Assembly (NCBI GenBank): GCA_022606425.2
Contig: JAHDVF020000211.1
Coordinates: 1,178,001-1,242,000, forward strand
DNA length: 64,000 bases
From: Lepidostoma basale
Taxonomy: Eukaryota > Arthropoda > Insecta > Trichoptera > Lepidostomatidae
Direction of reading: 5' to 3'
This document shows, piece by piece, positions 32,262 to 42,984 of this stretch (the stretch's first letter is position 1; each line of letters starts with the position of its first letter). The position numbers were made by a program, and so were the translations under genes. The notes under the pieces were generated by a model, which was given only the letters and a program-made list of their open reading frames with translations, had not been told where the DNA came from and did no database searches.

Positions 32262-35187
32262 CACAGTGGGGCCAAAATATGAAAACGTGTCATTAACTCA
32301 TAGAAGCTATATATATAGCTATAAATCAAAGGATTTAATGTAATTAGGTAGGTTAATGAAAATAAGAGACAATGTCATGAATATTAACACTTTATTTTTC
32401 CAATAACAATGAAATATGTGTCAAATACTGTCTTATTTTTATATGCTCGTTAAAGTCATTTTTTATTATTTTTAATAACGCAAAATGCAGCTTAGTTTTA
32501 CATAATATATACGTTTCTTGAAAGAACGTCCATTTTACCCTTCATAAATACACACCAATATTTTTTTTACTCGTTATCAGATATTTCTGAGACACCATCA
32601 TTGTCATCGGATTCATCATTTTCGCTTTGGCTGGAGGACCCTGTAGATGGAGGTATTATCAGATCCAAAACGTCTTTGAGGAATCTAGTTAGTTCCTCTT
32701 TCGGTAATTTCCTCTTACTAGTTATTAAAGGATCTGATGAGAGTAAAAGAAAATTTAAAATATCCGTGTTTGAATTCGTTCTGCTGGATTTCCTCGAGTG
32801 GTACTCCCTAAACTTTTTAAAATCTTTGTTACGTGCTTCCTGCGCTTCTTCGGTTAATTGACCTATCGGCAATATTGACGTTTTTATTATTTCAGGTCCG
32901 TGTATTAAATATTCGTGAAGTGTGGGTGGCATATTACACCACGGATATTTTTCTTCAAAATATCTGGCTGTATGTAACGCATACTCCCGGTATTTTTCCA
33001 CACTAATTTCATGACCACATGATATAACTATTAAAATGGTGTGCATTTTTCTTATTAATTCTACACTTAAAAAAAAAAGCCTGGCGGTATTTCCATCGTT
33101 TGTGTTACCAAAGCCCGGCTTGGTTTGTCCACGATCAAACCTAGTTTTTCTTTGAACTGAGCTTGAATTTTTTTCTTAGTTTCTTCAACGATTTCCTTGT
33201 CTGTCCCTCGAGCTTTTATAGGCAGTTTGTACGTCAAATGGAGAAGACACTAAAAAAAGCGTATCCATCCGTGCAAGACCGAAATGCCGAATTCTAAATT
33301 TTCTGTTTTTATTTATTTTGTTAGCAATGCATCTATATATTATAATTCAATTGTTTAGATGTGGCACCACGTATGTAACATTTTTGGGTAGAAGAAGTAT
33401 GTGTGATAGCATTACATACTTTGCCATCAATCATTGCGAATATTAAATGATGTTTGATTACGATAACGCGCCCATCTAGTCTGACTATGGTTGTGGTAAT
33501 ATTTTTTATTTCTTCATCTACCCTTCGTTTCTCTTCCAAAGGTACTGCTGTGCATTCCTTAATAAATTATATTTTCAGAGGTCTGCAATACCTCGTTGAA
33601 CCAGGTCTTGGATTTTGCCAAATAATTTTGGCACCAGACACTAGGCGTAAGGGGGCAAATGATGTGATAAAAACCGCTGCATCATCGGCATCTGCGTCAA
33701 AAAAAGCCTGTTTATGTGAACTGTGCCCCGAACTTCCATCAACTCCCCATTTGGAATATAATATCATATTATTTAATTCTTTGGGTTTGAGTGTAAAAAC
33801 AACATCTTGATGGGTGATAATTAAACGCTCAATCGTGAGATTAAGCATGATCTACAAATCAACATATACCAAAGTATCCGTGACATGTATATTTTCTGGC
33901 TCTGGATAACATCGTCTTTTTTAGGCCTGTACAGTTTTATACGAAGGATATAAGTTTTTAGATTTCAACTTAATAGCGTTATACTGATGTGGAGGCAAGT
34001 CCGTTTCTATTAAAAGTGCTAAAGCATCTCCTGCTGACATGAACACGTTTCCAAAAGACTCCCTGGAAGTTTGATGAGATTTACCTGAACCTGTTGGAAC
34101 AGATAAAATACCTCGAACCAACTTTGAGGCATCTGCCTGTCATGCATCTCTAAGTTCCATTTGTGTTGCGTAAAGTAAGTCTGGCAGAGATGCAGAATTC
34201 CTCAGATTAACCGTCTTTTGCCGCTTCACCCTTTCTGTACTCTCCTCAAAAGGAATCATCGGGCGACCGCCACATGTTTTTGTAGCGCGAACGAAAGAAA
34301 CGGATGTATCAAGCCACGTTTTATTAACATCGAGAAATCTTTCTTTCATCCAGTGAGCTGATTCCCATCATGATTTATAATCAAATTTAAACCGAATAAA
34401 TTTTTTAACACACGTAACACTTTTTCCTAACTCATCAACACACCCTGTCCGTTTTATGATTTCTTTTTGCAGGAAATCAATCTGATCCTCCAATTTTTCT
34501 TTTCCGAAACTCTTCATAAGCGTTATTAATTGATGCTTTGTCATGAACAAAGTGCTGGAGCTGGTACCTAGGTATGAGAGAAAAGGAAAAACAGAATAAG
34601 ATACAAAATTGGTGTATTTTTTTTTCATTTTTGGTTATTCGAAATGTGCTGTTATTATAAAAAAGTGCAAAAAGTGGCAAAAAAGAACATCATATCAATA
34701 AAGTACAACAATTACTTATTATAAATCAATTAAAATACTTGCGGAATTCATCGGGATTCTATACTAAATCTCTAAATGTTTTTTTAATATTACAAAAACC
34801 TCTGTATCATTTTAATGCGAAATCGGTTTAATTTTTTTACATTTAAAACAAGCCGTAATTACAATTAATTTAACTCGAAAAAGAGGATACATACCTGACG
34901 TGTAAGGTTCCATACTAAAACTTTAAATTTTTTATCAATAATACAACTAAAGAAATGTTAGAAACTAGGTGTTGCGCTGACTTGAAATAACGGACGTGTA
35001 ACCTCTACGAGTAATCGGCTCCGATTGAGGGGTGCTAGAGCGAACGTGTCACAGTCTAGCTTGTCTATCTGCTCGTGATCATATGCTAAATATATCTGAG
35101 TCATCATATAATAACAAAGCGTTTAAAGAATCATAATTTTTATTTTTTGGGTTATTGTATGAGAAATCTGAATCCTGCCCCATTGTG
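32262..35187 (-). mobile_element. Transib DNA transposon, complete ends, decayed transposase
   Basis: A 2926-bp element. The left end is CACAGTGGGGC and the inverted right end CACAATGGGGC, matching at 10 of 11 positions. CACAGTG is identical to the consensus heptamer of vertebrate recombination signal sequences, a known Transib trait. The 5-bp duplications CCACG are perfect. The interior carries a RAG1-like transposase on the minus strand (next entry). Length and structure fit the superfamily (about 2.5-3.5 kb). Confidence 0.9.
32567..34640 (-). pseudogene. Transib (RAG1-like) transposase pseudogene
   Basis: Cut-and-paste DDE transposase, the family from which RAG1 derives. Read right to left in several broken frames: an N-terminal block (34640-34368), FVRATKTCGGRPMIPFEEST (about 34300-34230), PTGSGKSHQTSRESFGNVFM (34100-34020), SKWGVDGSSGHS (first catalytic Asp at 33740-33738) and IIWQNPRPGSTRYCRPLKI (33625-33570). 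Next is FAMIDGKVCNAITHTSST, with the second Asp at 33428-33426, followed by KCYIRG, where an expected zinc-binding Cys is Arg. Then GNTNDGNTARLFF (about 33130-33090) and a last open frame of 159 codons (33046-32567) with LPIGQLTEEAQEARNKDFKKF, whose Glu residues match the position of RAG1 E962, ending in an acidic tail. In-frame stops separate the blocks, for example TGA at about 34368 and TAA/TAG near 34140 and 33920. All three catalytic residues survive. Confidence 0.85.
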
Positions 35188-35192
35188 CCACG
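35188..35192. repeat. Transib target duplication, right copy
   Basis: CCACG directly after the right terminus CATTGTG. Confidence 0.75.
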
Positions 35193-35590
35193 GTTTAATG
35201 CAGAGTGGAAAACTGGTACGAATTTGATGACGTTACAATACGTCACGTTTAGCGATAACGTAAAACATAACGGCCAATTTCCATTAATCAACACCGGTTA
35301 GACAGATAACAAGGGATTACTGCAAGAGGTGTCGACATATTTATCTGAATGTCTTCTATGAAACGCCGCATACAATTAAAAATAACCAGAACTAGATAAC
35401 CTACTCTAGTATGTGAAGTGGAAGAAAGGCGGTCTGGTCGTATGAGCATGTATTAAAGGCAAAAAATAATAACAGTTGTATACACACGGTGTTCTAAAAT
35501 TAAAACTAAATAAAATTTTCATACTAAGCACTCGCTTTGTGATTATAGATTTTTAAATTTATAGATATAAAATAATAAAACACTTCGTAT
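35193..35590. other. No recognisable feature
   Basis: AT-rich flank of the Transib element. Confidence 0.3.
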
Positions 35591-35596
35591 TTAATA

Positions 35597-35745
35597 GTCC
35601 ATTGTTTTGGCCGAAACACTATGATACTTAAACATTATAAACTGTTAAAATAAAAAAAACTTTGTTTATATAACATATTATTGTAACACCTGACGAGGTT
35701 GACGAAACAGCTGTCGCGTAAAATAAAAATACAAGTTTTTTTATT
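35597..35745 (+). mobile_element. HH-C element copy
   Basis: Outer block AGTCCATTGTTTTGGCCGAA as at 1998, then TATTGTAACACCTGACGAGG and the hammerhead-like motif, then GCGTAAAATAAAAATACA. Confidence 0.65.
35690..35715 (+). ncRNA. Hammerhead-like motif, family HH-C, stem II deleted
   Basis: CUGACGA is followed almost directly by GGUUGAC, GAAA, ACAGCUGU and C. One strand of stem II is lost compared with 2192-2227, so it is likely inactive. Confidence 0.45.
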
Positions 35746-35747
35746 TA

Positions 35748-35815
35748 TGAGGATTAATAGTATCTCAATAGAGACGAAGATGTAAATTGTTTTCTGGGAT
35801 CAGAATGTTTTTTTA
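35748..35815 (+). repeat. Fragment of the fold-back family seen at 362-684
   Basis: GAGGATTAATAGTATCTCAA and GAGACGAAGATGTAAATTGT match the outer arm of the first fold-back. Confidence 0.6.
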
Positions 35816-35854
35816 ATTTAACAGTTTACTTTGGACTTGACCATGGTGTATGGT

Positions 35855-35888
35855 AACTAGTTTCGCTTGGACCCAAATTTCATCTGGG
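35855..35888 (-). ncRNA. Hammerhead-like motif, family HH-F, core change
   Basis: Minus strand CAGAUGA (U4 to A), UUGG/CCAA stem II, CGAAA, palindrome ACUAGU, U. The core change should impair it. Confidence 0.4.
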
Positions 35889-35923
35889 CAGTATAATAAC
35901 TAAATTTTATTTATTATACTGTC

Positions 35924-35955
35924 CTGATGAAACTTGGGTCCAAATGAAACTAGTT
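35924..35955 (+). ncRNA. Hammerhead-like motif, family HH-F
   Basis: Canonical CUGAUGA, stem II UUGG/CCAA with GU loop, GAAA, palindrome ACUAGU, U at the cleavage position. GUC upstream pairs with GGC downstream (one wobble). Confidence 0.6.
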
Positions 35956-35989
35956 GGCATTGTATATGCTCTTGTAGTTTTAAGTCTGA

Positions 35990-37035
35990 TGGGAACATTG
36001 TTAGAAAGGTGATTTTGTGGGTTGTTGATTTATGTATTTTGGCAAAGCAGTGCAAAACAGTGACAGATACAAGATGATGATAATGCTATAAAATACATTT
36101 TCGATGTGGCTATCCACCGCGAAATAATTCAAAACTAAATAACTAAGACAAAGTGTAAAGTAATTTTTTTATTAGCTATCAATTGTATAATATGTTTGAA
36201 ATAGGAATGCCGACTGCAATCTGTCAGAATAGTAAGCTGTCGCTGGACGGACCTCCTCCGGCATACTAATATCGTTCAGAAATAACAATGAATCGCAAAT
36301 GTTTGGAAAAGTGTGTTCAACTTCAACATACTGCTTAGGAAAAAAGAAAAATGAGCGAGAATCTTTCTACTCGGGCGTATAATCTTATTTAGCGCAGAGC
36401 AGCGGACTGGCAGCGATCAGGTTTGGCGAGCTTTGCGCTCGAAAGCAAAAAGTATCGGTTAAACTCCAATAAATTTGCATACATAATACTTGAACGAGGA
36501 GGGGCGATATATTCGTGGAATCCACAGGAAGAAAACACGTATTACGATACTTAAGTATGAAGCACTTAATTTGTGATGTAAACTAAATTAAAACACTCAT
36601 GTATAATGTTTAAAACTACGTTATTTTGTTTTTCAAACTCTACCAACCAGTTTCCTACTATTCGTTTGGTTTTGTTTCAAAGTTTGTTTTCATACCTTGA
36701 TGAATCTCCGCTTGGAGGTAGATCAGTTGGTAGCGTTAAAAAAAGTTGTGTTGAAATGAAATATATATGTTTTAATGTGTATCGCGATTTCATTTACCAT
36801 CTTTAGGAAGGCTTTTTGAATGAATGAAAATTTATCGTCTTTCTCATTCACACGCTAAAAATGGCGGGAATTATACGTACATGCTTTATTAGTTATATCA
36901 ATGTAGAGTTTCTGCGTTTCTTGAAAACCCACGATATTTCTAAAGTGACATAAGTCAAAAACACTTTTATAAATACTATTAATATATATTTTATATTTCG
37001 ATTATATAATTTACATTACACATAAACACAATTGA
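35990..37035. other. No recognisable feature
   Basis: Mixed composition. The block AAAGTGACATAAGTCAAAAA (36951-36970) recurs near 18602 and 19339, hinting at an uncharacterised repeat. Confidence 0.25.
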
Positions 37036-37050
37036 GTTTATATCGTTCTC

Positions 37051-37085
37051 ATGATGATGGAGGTGTAAAACCATCGAAACATGTC
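37051..37085 (+). ncRNA. Hammerhead-like motif, family HH-G
   Basis: AUGAUGA core (C3 to A), stem II UGG/CCA, GAAA, palindrome ACAUGU, C at the cleavage site. Stem I is five pairs, UUCUC before the core with GAGAA after the site. Confidence 0.5.
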
Positions 37086-37138
37086 GAGAAAAATAAGCCT
37101 AAAATAATTTAATGATTTTACTGAAATCTCTTGATTCA

Positions 37139-37435
37139 AGAAACAAAACAAACAAACAAACCATCACGCTGTTTCCCCGTAGGGGTAGGCAGAGAGAATG
37201 GACCGCTACACTACTTTATCCTGACAAACCTCTTTAGCTTCCTCAACATTCATACAACGAGTCATACACGCACGTCGATTCCTCCGACTTATAACATGAC
37301 CAACCTTTAAAATTTGATTAATTTGGTCATGCCATGTTTTCCTCGGTCTGCCTAAACTCCGTACTCCATTTGCATCATTAACGTATGCTTTCTTAACCAT
37401 TCTTTCTCCATCCATGCGTTCCATATGTCCGAACC
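37139..37435 (-). mobile_element. LINE-T insertion with 13-bp target duplication
   Basis: ATCTCTTGATTCA at 37126-37138 and 37436-37448 brackets a 297-bp 5'-truncated LINE-T with a (TTTG)n tail. Its minus-strand frame is open: MERMDGERMVKKAYVNDANG, RGRPRKTW-like (LGRPRKTWHDQINQILKVGH) and RACMTRCMNVEEAKEVCQDK. This copy fixes the exact 3' end of the family. Confidence 0.8.
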
Positions 37436-37504
37436 ATCTCTTGATTCATTTTAAATAATAATTAAATAAAAACATGTTTTTTTTATTAACTACTATTACA
37501 TAAA

Positions 37505-37936
37505 CTTACTAACTAACTAACTCACCATCACGCCATTTCCCCGGAGGGGCAGGCAGAGAGGATGGATCGCCACACTGGCCTGTCCTGGCATACCTCTCGG
37601 GCTTCCTCTACATTCATACATCGTACCATGCACCCACGTCGATTGTTCCGATTTCGAATGTGGCCGCCTTTTAGTAATTGATTAATTTGGTCATGCCATG
37701 TTTTCCTCGGTCGTCCTCGGCTTCTTTTCCCACTCACGCTGCTTGTGTACAACTTTTTAACCATTCTACTCTCATGCACTCGTTCCATATGTCCGAACCA
37801 TCTCAGTGATCCTTTTTTAATTTTATTCATGATGCAGTCATCTGCCTTACATTTCTTTCTTATTTCATCGTTCGGTATTCTATCATACAAAGTTTTCCCG
37901 CACATTCTTCTTAGTGATCTCATTTCTACGGCGTAA
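37505..37936 (-). mobile_element. LINE-T, youngest-looking coding remnant
   Basis: A 131-codon open frame: MRSLRRMCGKTLYDRIPNDE, KKGSLRWFGHMERVHESRMV, GKRSRGRPRKTWHDQINQLL, NRRGCMVRCMNVEEAREVCQ and the terminal SILSACPSGEMA. The 3' end with AACTAACTAACTCACC lies at 37505. It encodes the C-terminal tail after the reverse transcriptase; function in the family is not established. Confidence 0.75.
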
Positions 37937-37939
37937 ACT

Positions 37940-38590
37940 TCAAAGTGTAAAAAACAGTTTTATAGAAAAATTCGACACAAATAAAAATGAAAAGGGAAAT
38001 AAAATAAAATATAATTTATACTATACTCGCTTGTTAGTGGTTCCGCGAATATATGGACTTGTCCTCCCAAGCACAAACTCTCTTAAAAGTACTGGAACAT
38101 GATGTGAAGTGACATCATCTCGTTATTTACACTGAATACAAAATATTCCGGTGAGAGATTCGGCCTTACAATAACTGTATTATTCCACTCATTTAATTGG
38201 GCGCGCAAGAATTTAAGCTAACTAGCCGCCAGTAGATAGTGCTGATAAGAGCCATTGAACCAGTTTCAGAAGACCGGATACGTTACATATTACGTGAAAG
38301 TTTTTTGTGCAAACTAGTGTTTTTACGGTGGACTGAATACATTTTTGAGACTCAATAATTACATACTTGCGAAGTTATAATTACTGTTATTAACGAGGTT
38401 GAAGGTGTTGCAAAATAGCGTCCTCGTACCATAAACACGTATTTATTGGGTGCACTAAAATTCAACACCACTTCAATGAGACCATAACTTAGTATTCGCG
38501 TAAAAAATATGTATTCACTTTCGATATTTTAGACAAATGTGTCTTTATTACTATGTGCATATCAAGAACGGATCCAGTAAAATTCGTGTT
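37940..38590. other. No recognisable feature
   Basis: AT-rich unique sequence. Confidence 0.3.
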
Positions 38591-38629
38591 AAAAAAAAGT
38601 ACGGTTTTCTCCCAAGGTTTTTTATAGGT

Positions 38630-38870
38630 CACTTTATGTTCGAATAACTTTTGAAAACATTGTATTTTCACAACACTTTTTTGCACCTTTCACAAACATG
38701 TTTCTGGACACAGACTTCCCTTCTTCAGTGTATGAATTTTAACCCATTTGTGTTAAAATTTATACACCGAAGAAAGGAAGGGAAGTCTGTGTGCAGAAAC
38801 ATGTTTGTGAAAGGTGCAAAAAAGTGTTGTGAAAATGCAATGTTTTCAAAAAGTTATTCAAATGTGAATC
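38630..38870. mobile_element. HH-H inverted-repeat element, long arms
   Basis: Arms of about 112 bp (38633-38745, 38755-38867) almost without loop. Outer parts are GTTCGAATAACTTTTGAAAA and TTTTCAAAAAGTTATTCAAA; inner parts are hammerhead-like. Confidence 0.7.
38696..38728 (-). ncRNA. Hammerhead-like motif, family HH-H
   Basis: Minus strand CUGAAGA (position 7 is A), GG..CC stem, GAAA, palindrome ACAUGU then U. ACA/UGU form stem I. The opposite arm (38768-38807) has CCGAAGA and is degraded. Confidence 0.5.
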
Positions 38871-38889
38871 CACAAAAAAAGTGATTGCG

Positions 38890-40425
38890 AATATAGAACA
38901 AGCACTTTCTGTTCCATTGAATTATACAATTTTGAGTTTCTTAATACAATTACGAATTGCAATCATTGCGACACTAAAAAGTTGTAAGATAGGTCGGTTT
39001 CCTGGGCAGAGTTAGAAATAAATTAGGCAGAAAGAAAGCACACTTGGTGTACAATGCTATAGTTTCTCCTCTTATTATTTACAGTTCGGCTGTTCTTTAT
39101 TTGATTTATTAAAAATAAAAAAAATATTAAGCAAATTATCCAATAAAGGGCAATGAAGATTTTACTGGAATTCACTAGACGTGGATAAATTATGTCGATG
39201 CTTGAAGAGGTTATCAGCCAAACAGATAGTCACTTTGAATTCTTTAATTTTTGCATACAAATTGAGGGGTTGTCTTCCACCTTAATATTTGTCTGACCTT
39301 GTTACATATACGGGGTAAATGGGTATCTAACAAGGAGTTACAAAAACCTTGGAGTTAATAGGCTATTTTCATTGGGTTTGGACAATTGGATAATATTTAA
39401 GAGTTCAAAATGCATAAAGTTTTTGAGTGTTTTAAGTTTTTTGTTCGAGTATGAATCTTTTTGTATATTTTGTTTTTTCAAAAACTTTGTTTATGTAGAA
39501 CTGTTATACACAAGATGTAAGATATGTAAATTTCATGAAAAAAAAATCCTTAAAATTTTCATGGTAATACATGAAAATAAATTGATTCGAATATGAGAGT
39601 AAATGACGCCTTTTCAATGTAATTGCTTCACTACCAGATACACAATTATATAATTCACTTTATACTTTTTACTTGTTGATATAATTTATAATTCTATATA
39701 AATTTATAAAAAAATTCGAGCAAAATTTTTGTTATTTAAATATTACACAAAAGTTGATTAAGGAAATGTTTGCGTTTTAAAATAATATTCAAATTAGCTT
39801 CAAATATAATTAAATTAAAAATATAATAAAGGCCAACAGGTGTGCTTGTTAGTAAAGTTGTGAAGCAGATTACACGGACAGGTTTATAAAGTTAAGATAT
39901 CTCAATAAAGCGACGAAACTTGTGGTGGGCTAAAGGACAAACATAAAGAAGAAAAGCAAGATAAAGGTGAACGGAATTGTGTGGACATCGAGTCAAAAAA
40001 CCCATCGCCTTAAGATCACATAATACTTTAAAACGAATTCGAAAACGGACGTACGTAATCGGGCGAACATCCTGCCAACAATAATAGGCTCTGAAGCAAG
40101 GGCAATAGGGGAGAATTATATTTTTGAAAAGATGTACAGATTACGTAATGAGGCAATTGGTTCGATCCTTATGTGCATAAGACTCTTCATTATCAAACAA
40201 GATTTAATTACAATATGTAATTGGTAATATGTATAGTAATCAGCTAGGGAACAAAATTATTAGTTTCTGATCATCTAGGGACATGGGCATGTTCTTGGGC
40301 ACAGGCTTAAACAATCATCAAAATTATATATTCCTTTAAAAAAATCGAAATTTTACCCTCAACGATTAGTTGCAGCAAATTCATATTTTTCTCTCCTAAG
40401 CACATATTTTTCTCTCCTAAGGTTC
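38890..40425. other. No recognisable feature
   Basis: Very AT-rich to 39830. 39830-40230 is more balanced but decayed in all frames; it may be an old element. Confidence 0.3.
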
Positions 40426-40429
40426 TCAC

Positions 40430-41025
40430 GGAAAACATTCACGTTGTTGACCATATCGGTTCTATGCAAGACACCTTACAGACTTTGATGTTGGTCAACA
40501 ATTCTCTATCAGCTCTGGCTCTCTGGAAAACATTCACGTTGTTGACCATATCGGTTCTATGCAAGACAACTTACTGGCTTTGATGTTGGTCAACAATTCT
40601 CTATCAGCTCTTGCTCTCTGGAAAACATTCACGTTGTTGACCATATCGGTTCTATGCCAGACATCTTACAGGCTTTGATGTTGGTCAACAATTCTCTATC
40701 AGCTCTTGCTCTCTGGAAAACACTCACGTTGTTGACCATATCGGTTCTATGCCAGACATCTTACAGGCTTTGATGTTGGTCAACAATTCTCTATCAGCTC
40801 TTGCTCTCTAGAAAACATTTACATTGTTGACTATATCGGTTCTATGCAAGACACCTTACAGACTTTGATGTTGGTCAACAATTCTCTATCAGCTCTTGCT
40901 CTCTAGAAAACATTTATATTGTTGACTATATCGGTTCTATGCAAGACACCTCACAGGCTTTGATGTTGATCAACAATTCTCTATCAGTTCTGGCTCTCTA
41001 GTGAACATTCATGTTGCTATCCAAT
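40430..41025. repeat. 95-bp tandem repeat, six full units plus a decayed seventh
   Basis: Units start at 40430, 40525, 40620, 40715, 40810 and 40905, exactly 95 bp apart, each opening with GGAAAACATTCACGTTG or a close variant. Within each unit TTGTTGACCA and TGGTCAACAA are inverted, about 35 bp apart, so every unit can fold a hairpin. Unit divergence is low in the first four and higher in the last two. Not coding. Confidence 0.95.
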
Positions 41026-41029
41026 GCCC

Positions 41030-41640
41030 GATGCAGCCACACTCGCAGCCGGTCTATGATACTAACTTTTAAGGTTCATGATTCAACACCATATTAAAGA
41101 ATAGACCAGACGTGGCATTTGACCATTCTCTCTTGAAGCTTCAATGTTGTCATCACAGAAACTAAAGTAATCGAGCGATTGTATTTTCAGTACGCGTACT
41201 CTGGTGGAGTACTTTACACAGCCTTAACGGTACATTGGTTCATTTTTCAATGTAGCGGAGAATGTTCGGCGTGTCCCTCAGCCAACGGTCCCCCGACGTT
41301 GCCCCCGCCCATTCGCCCACAAGTTATTCCTTCCTCTTTCCTTACAGAATTGCAGGCTGAATAATAAATGTAAAAGATCAAGGCGAGGTATGCACGCCGC
41401 TTCTCAAAGCAAAATCAACAAAACAATACGAAAACCTTATAAAGCTCCTTGGTACCACTCCGTTGCGAAGGAATCTTTGAAGATATTCGGAGTAAAATTA
41501 AAATAATAATCACAAGTTTTATTACAGAGCATTTCAGAATGTTTGTATATAAAATATTTTATATTGGGCTCGTTGCTTTTAAAATAAATAATCGAAAAAG
41601 GGAAAACTGAGTTGTTTAGAAGATCCAATGTAGATACTTA
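41030..41640. other. No recognisable feature
   Basis: GC-richer around 41260-41340, otherwise AT-rich. A 61-codon frame there is unrecognised. Confidence 0.3.
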
Positions 41641-41642
41641 TC

Positions 41643-41765
41643 ATCGATGTGCGTGCATGTCACCATGTATGAATGTCGAGGAAACGAGATAAGTATGTCA
41701 GTAAATAACAGTTTGGCGGTCCATTCTTTCTGGAGACGGCGTGATGGTTTGTTAGTAAAAATCTT
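41643..41765 (+). mobile_element. LINE-T 3' end
   Basis: GTGCGTGCATGTCACCATGT, AATGTCGAGGAAACGAGATA and GACGGCGTGATGGTTTGTTA, with the pyrimidine block shortened. Confidence 0.65.
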
Positions 41766-41769
41766 GATT

Positions 41770-42855
41770 CAAAGACAATATTCGCATTCATAAATAATTT
41801 TTGATATCCATTTGTTTTTTGAATTGCAGGGTATTATTATTATAAATAATTATTCTGAAATCATTGGTGTTCAAAAACACGTGTTTTTATTTCATATTCG
41901 ACGACGATATTTAAAAAAATACTCGTATATTCATTTTTCTTCCTTCCGTATCTTGTCACGTTTTTCAACGTTGTCTCGGAAGGAAGCTTTCCGCCATGGT
42001 TTTTTCCCGTTTTATTTAAATTTAATTATAAACCGGCGTGCAATATTTTTGATTTCTCTGACAGACTATAATTAACTTGGTAAGTGATCAGTGCTTATTT
42101 TATTAAAAGACTGAGATCAAGAAAAAATGATTTTTTCTATGATTTTAATTACAATCCATGAAAAGTGAAAATAAAGAATTCAACCCACGTCTCCTGGATT
42201 AAAAATATAGTATTTTGTCCTCAAAAGTAACACCCGAATTATGTAACAAATAATGATCTACCATGTGGCAGAAATATTAATATAAGTAATTAAAAACAAA
42301 GGGAATGGATAAATGAATCCACGGGTATATTTCTTGATTTATTACGAACACATTGAGCAGATAGAATCGATAGTCTGTAATTATTATCGTTTATTCAACG
42401 TTGCGATATTGTCGGAGTAAACAGGGAGCGATATCAGAGGCGAGAGGAAGTTGAGGAGTGCCTGTAGAGAGGGGGGCTTGGCAGGACCTCCCTAATTGGA
42501 TCGTGTTTGCTCTCCCTTGGACACCTCCCTCCCCCAATTTCGAGTGGGTAGCAACTGAGGCCAAAGTGGACAATTTCGATGCCCGGGGGAAAAACTGTTA
42601 TGTAATTACACAGCTCTTGATTACATAAAGTTACATGCGAATTTGCCCAAAATGTGGACGTTAAAGCTTGAAAAAAGCTGTTATCTTTAAACTTTTTGGG
42701 AGTGCTGAATTTTTTTTATAGTTACGTATAAATCTACTTGCTTTTACAATAAAAACGTCGTTTATTTACGCACAAAATTAAACGCAAGCCTGTTGTTAAA
42801 AATAAAATATTATTTATCTGATAATTTATTTTAAAACATCGCCGATGACAAATAA
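41770..42855. other. No recognisable feature
   Basis: 42400-42600 is GC-richer and unique. The rest is AT-rich. Confidence 0.3.
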
Positions 42856-42859
42856 AATA

Positions 42860-42980
42860 TCACAAGAGCGCACTAGAAAAAGACCGATCGAACAGTGAAG
42901 TCTTCAGTAGTTTTTTTAAATTGTCGATATTCTCATACTTGACAGTGAGATTATTCCATGCCTTATGTTTAATTCAACAT
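42860..42980 (-). mobile_element. LINE-CR C-terminal fragment
   Basis: Minus-strand HKAWNNLTVKYENIDNLKKL, LKTSLFDRSFSSALL and stop. The AWNNL...FK..LKT.LF pattern is the CR1-like C-terminus. Short but in one frame. Confidence 0.55.
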
Positions 42981-42984
42981 GAAT

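Larger units (their letters stand above)
35845..35985. mobile_element. HH-F inverted-repeat element
   Basis: TGGTAACTAGTTTCGCTTGG and, inverted, CCAAATGAAACTAGTTGGCA on either side of a 30-bp AT centre. Confidence 0.65.
37040..37500 (+). mobile_element. HH-G/HH-B element interrupted by LINE-T
   Basis: Left part 37040-37138 has the hammerhead-like motif and TTTAATGATTTTACTGAAAT. It resumes at 37436 with CTCTTGATTCATTTTAAATA. The motif therefore lies at one end of the same repeat that hosts the R1 insertion at 23.9 kb. Confidence 0.6.

Noticed and set aside
33454..33810. 118-codon plus-strand frame
   Set aside because: Antisense shadow of the Transib transposase.
40430..41000. CRISPR-like array
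   Set aside because: The whole 95-bp unit repeats without unique spacers, and the context is eukaryotic; it is a minisatellite.
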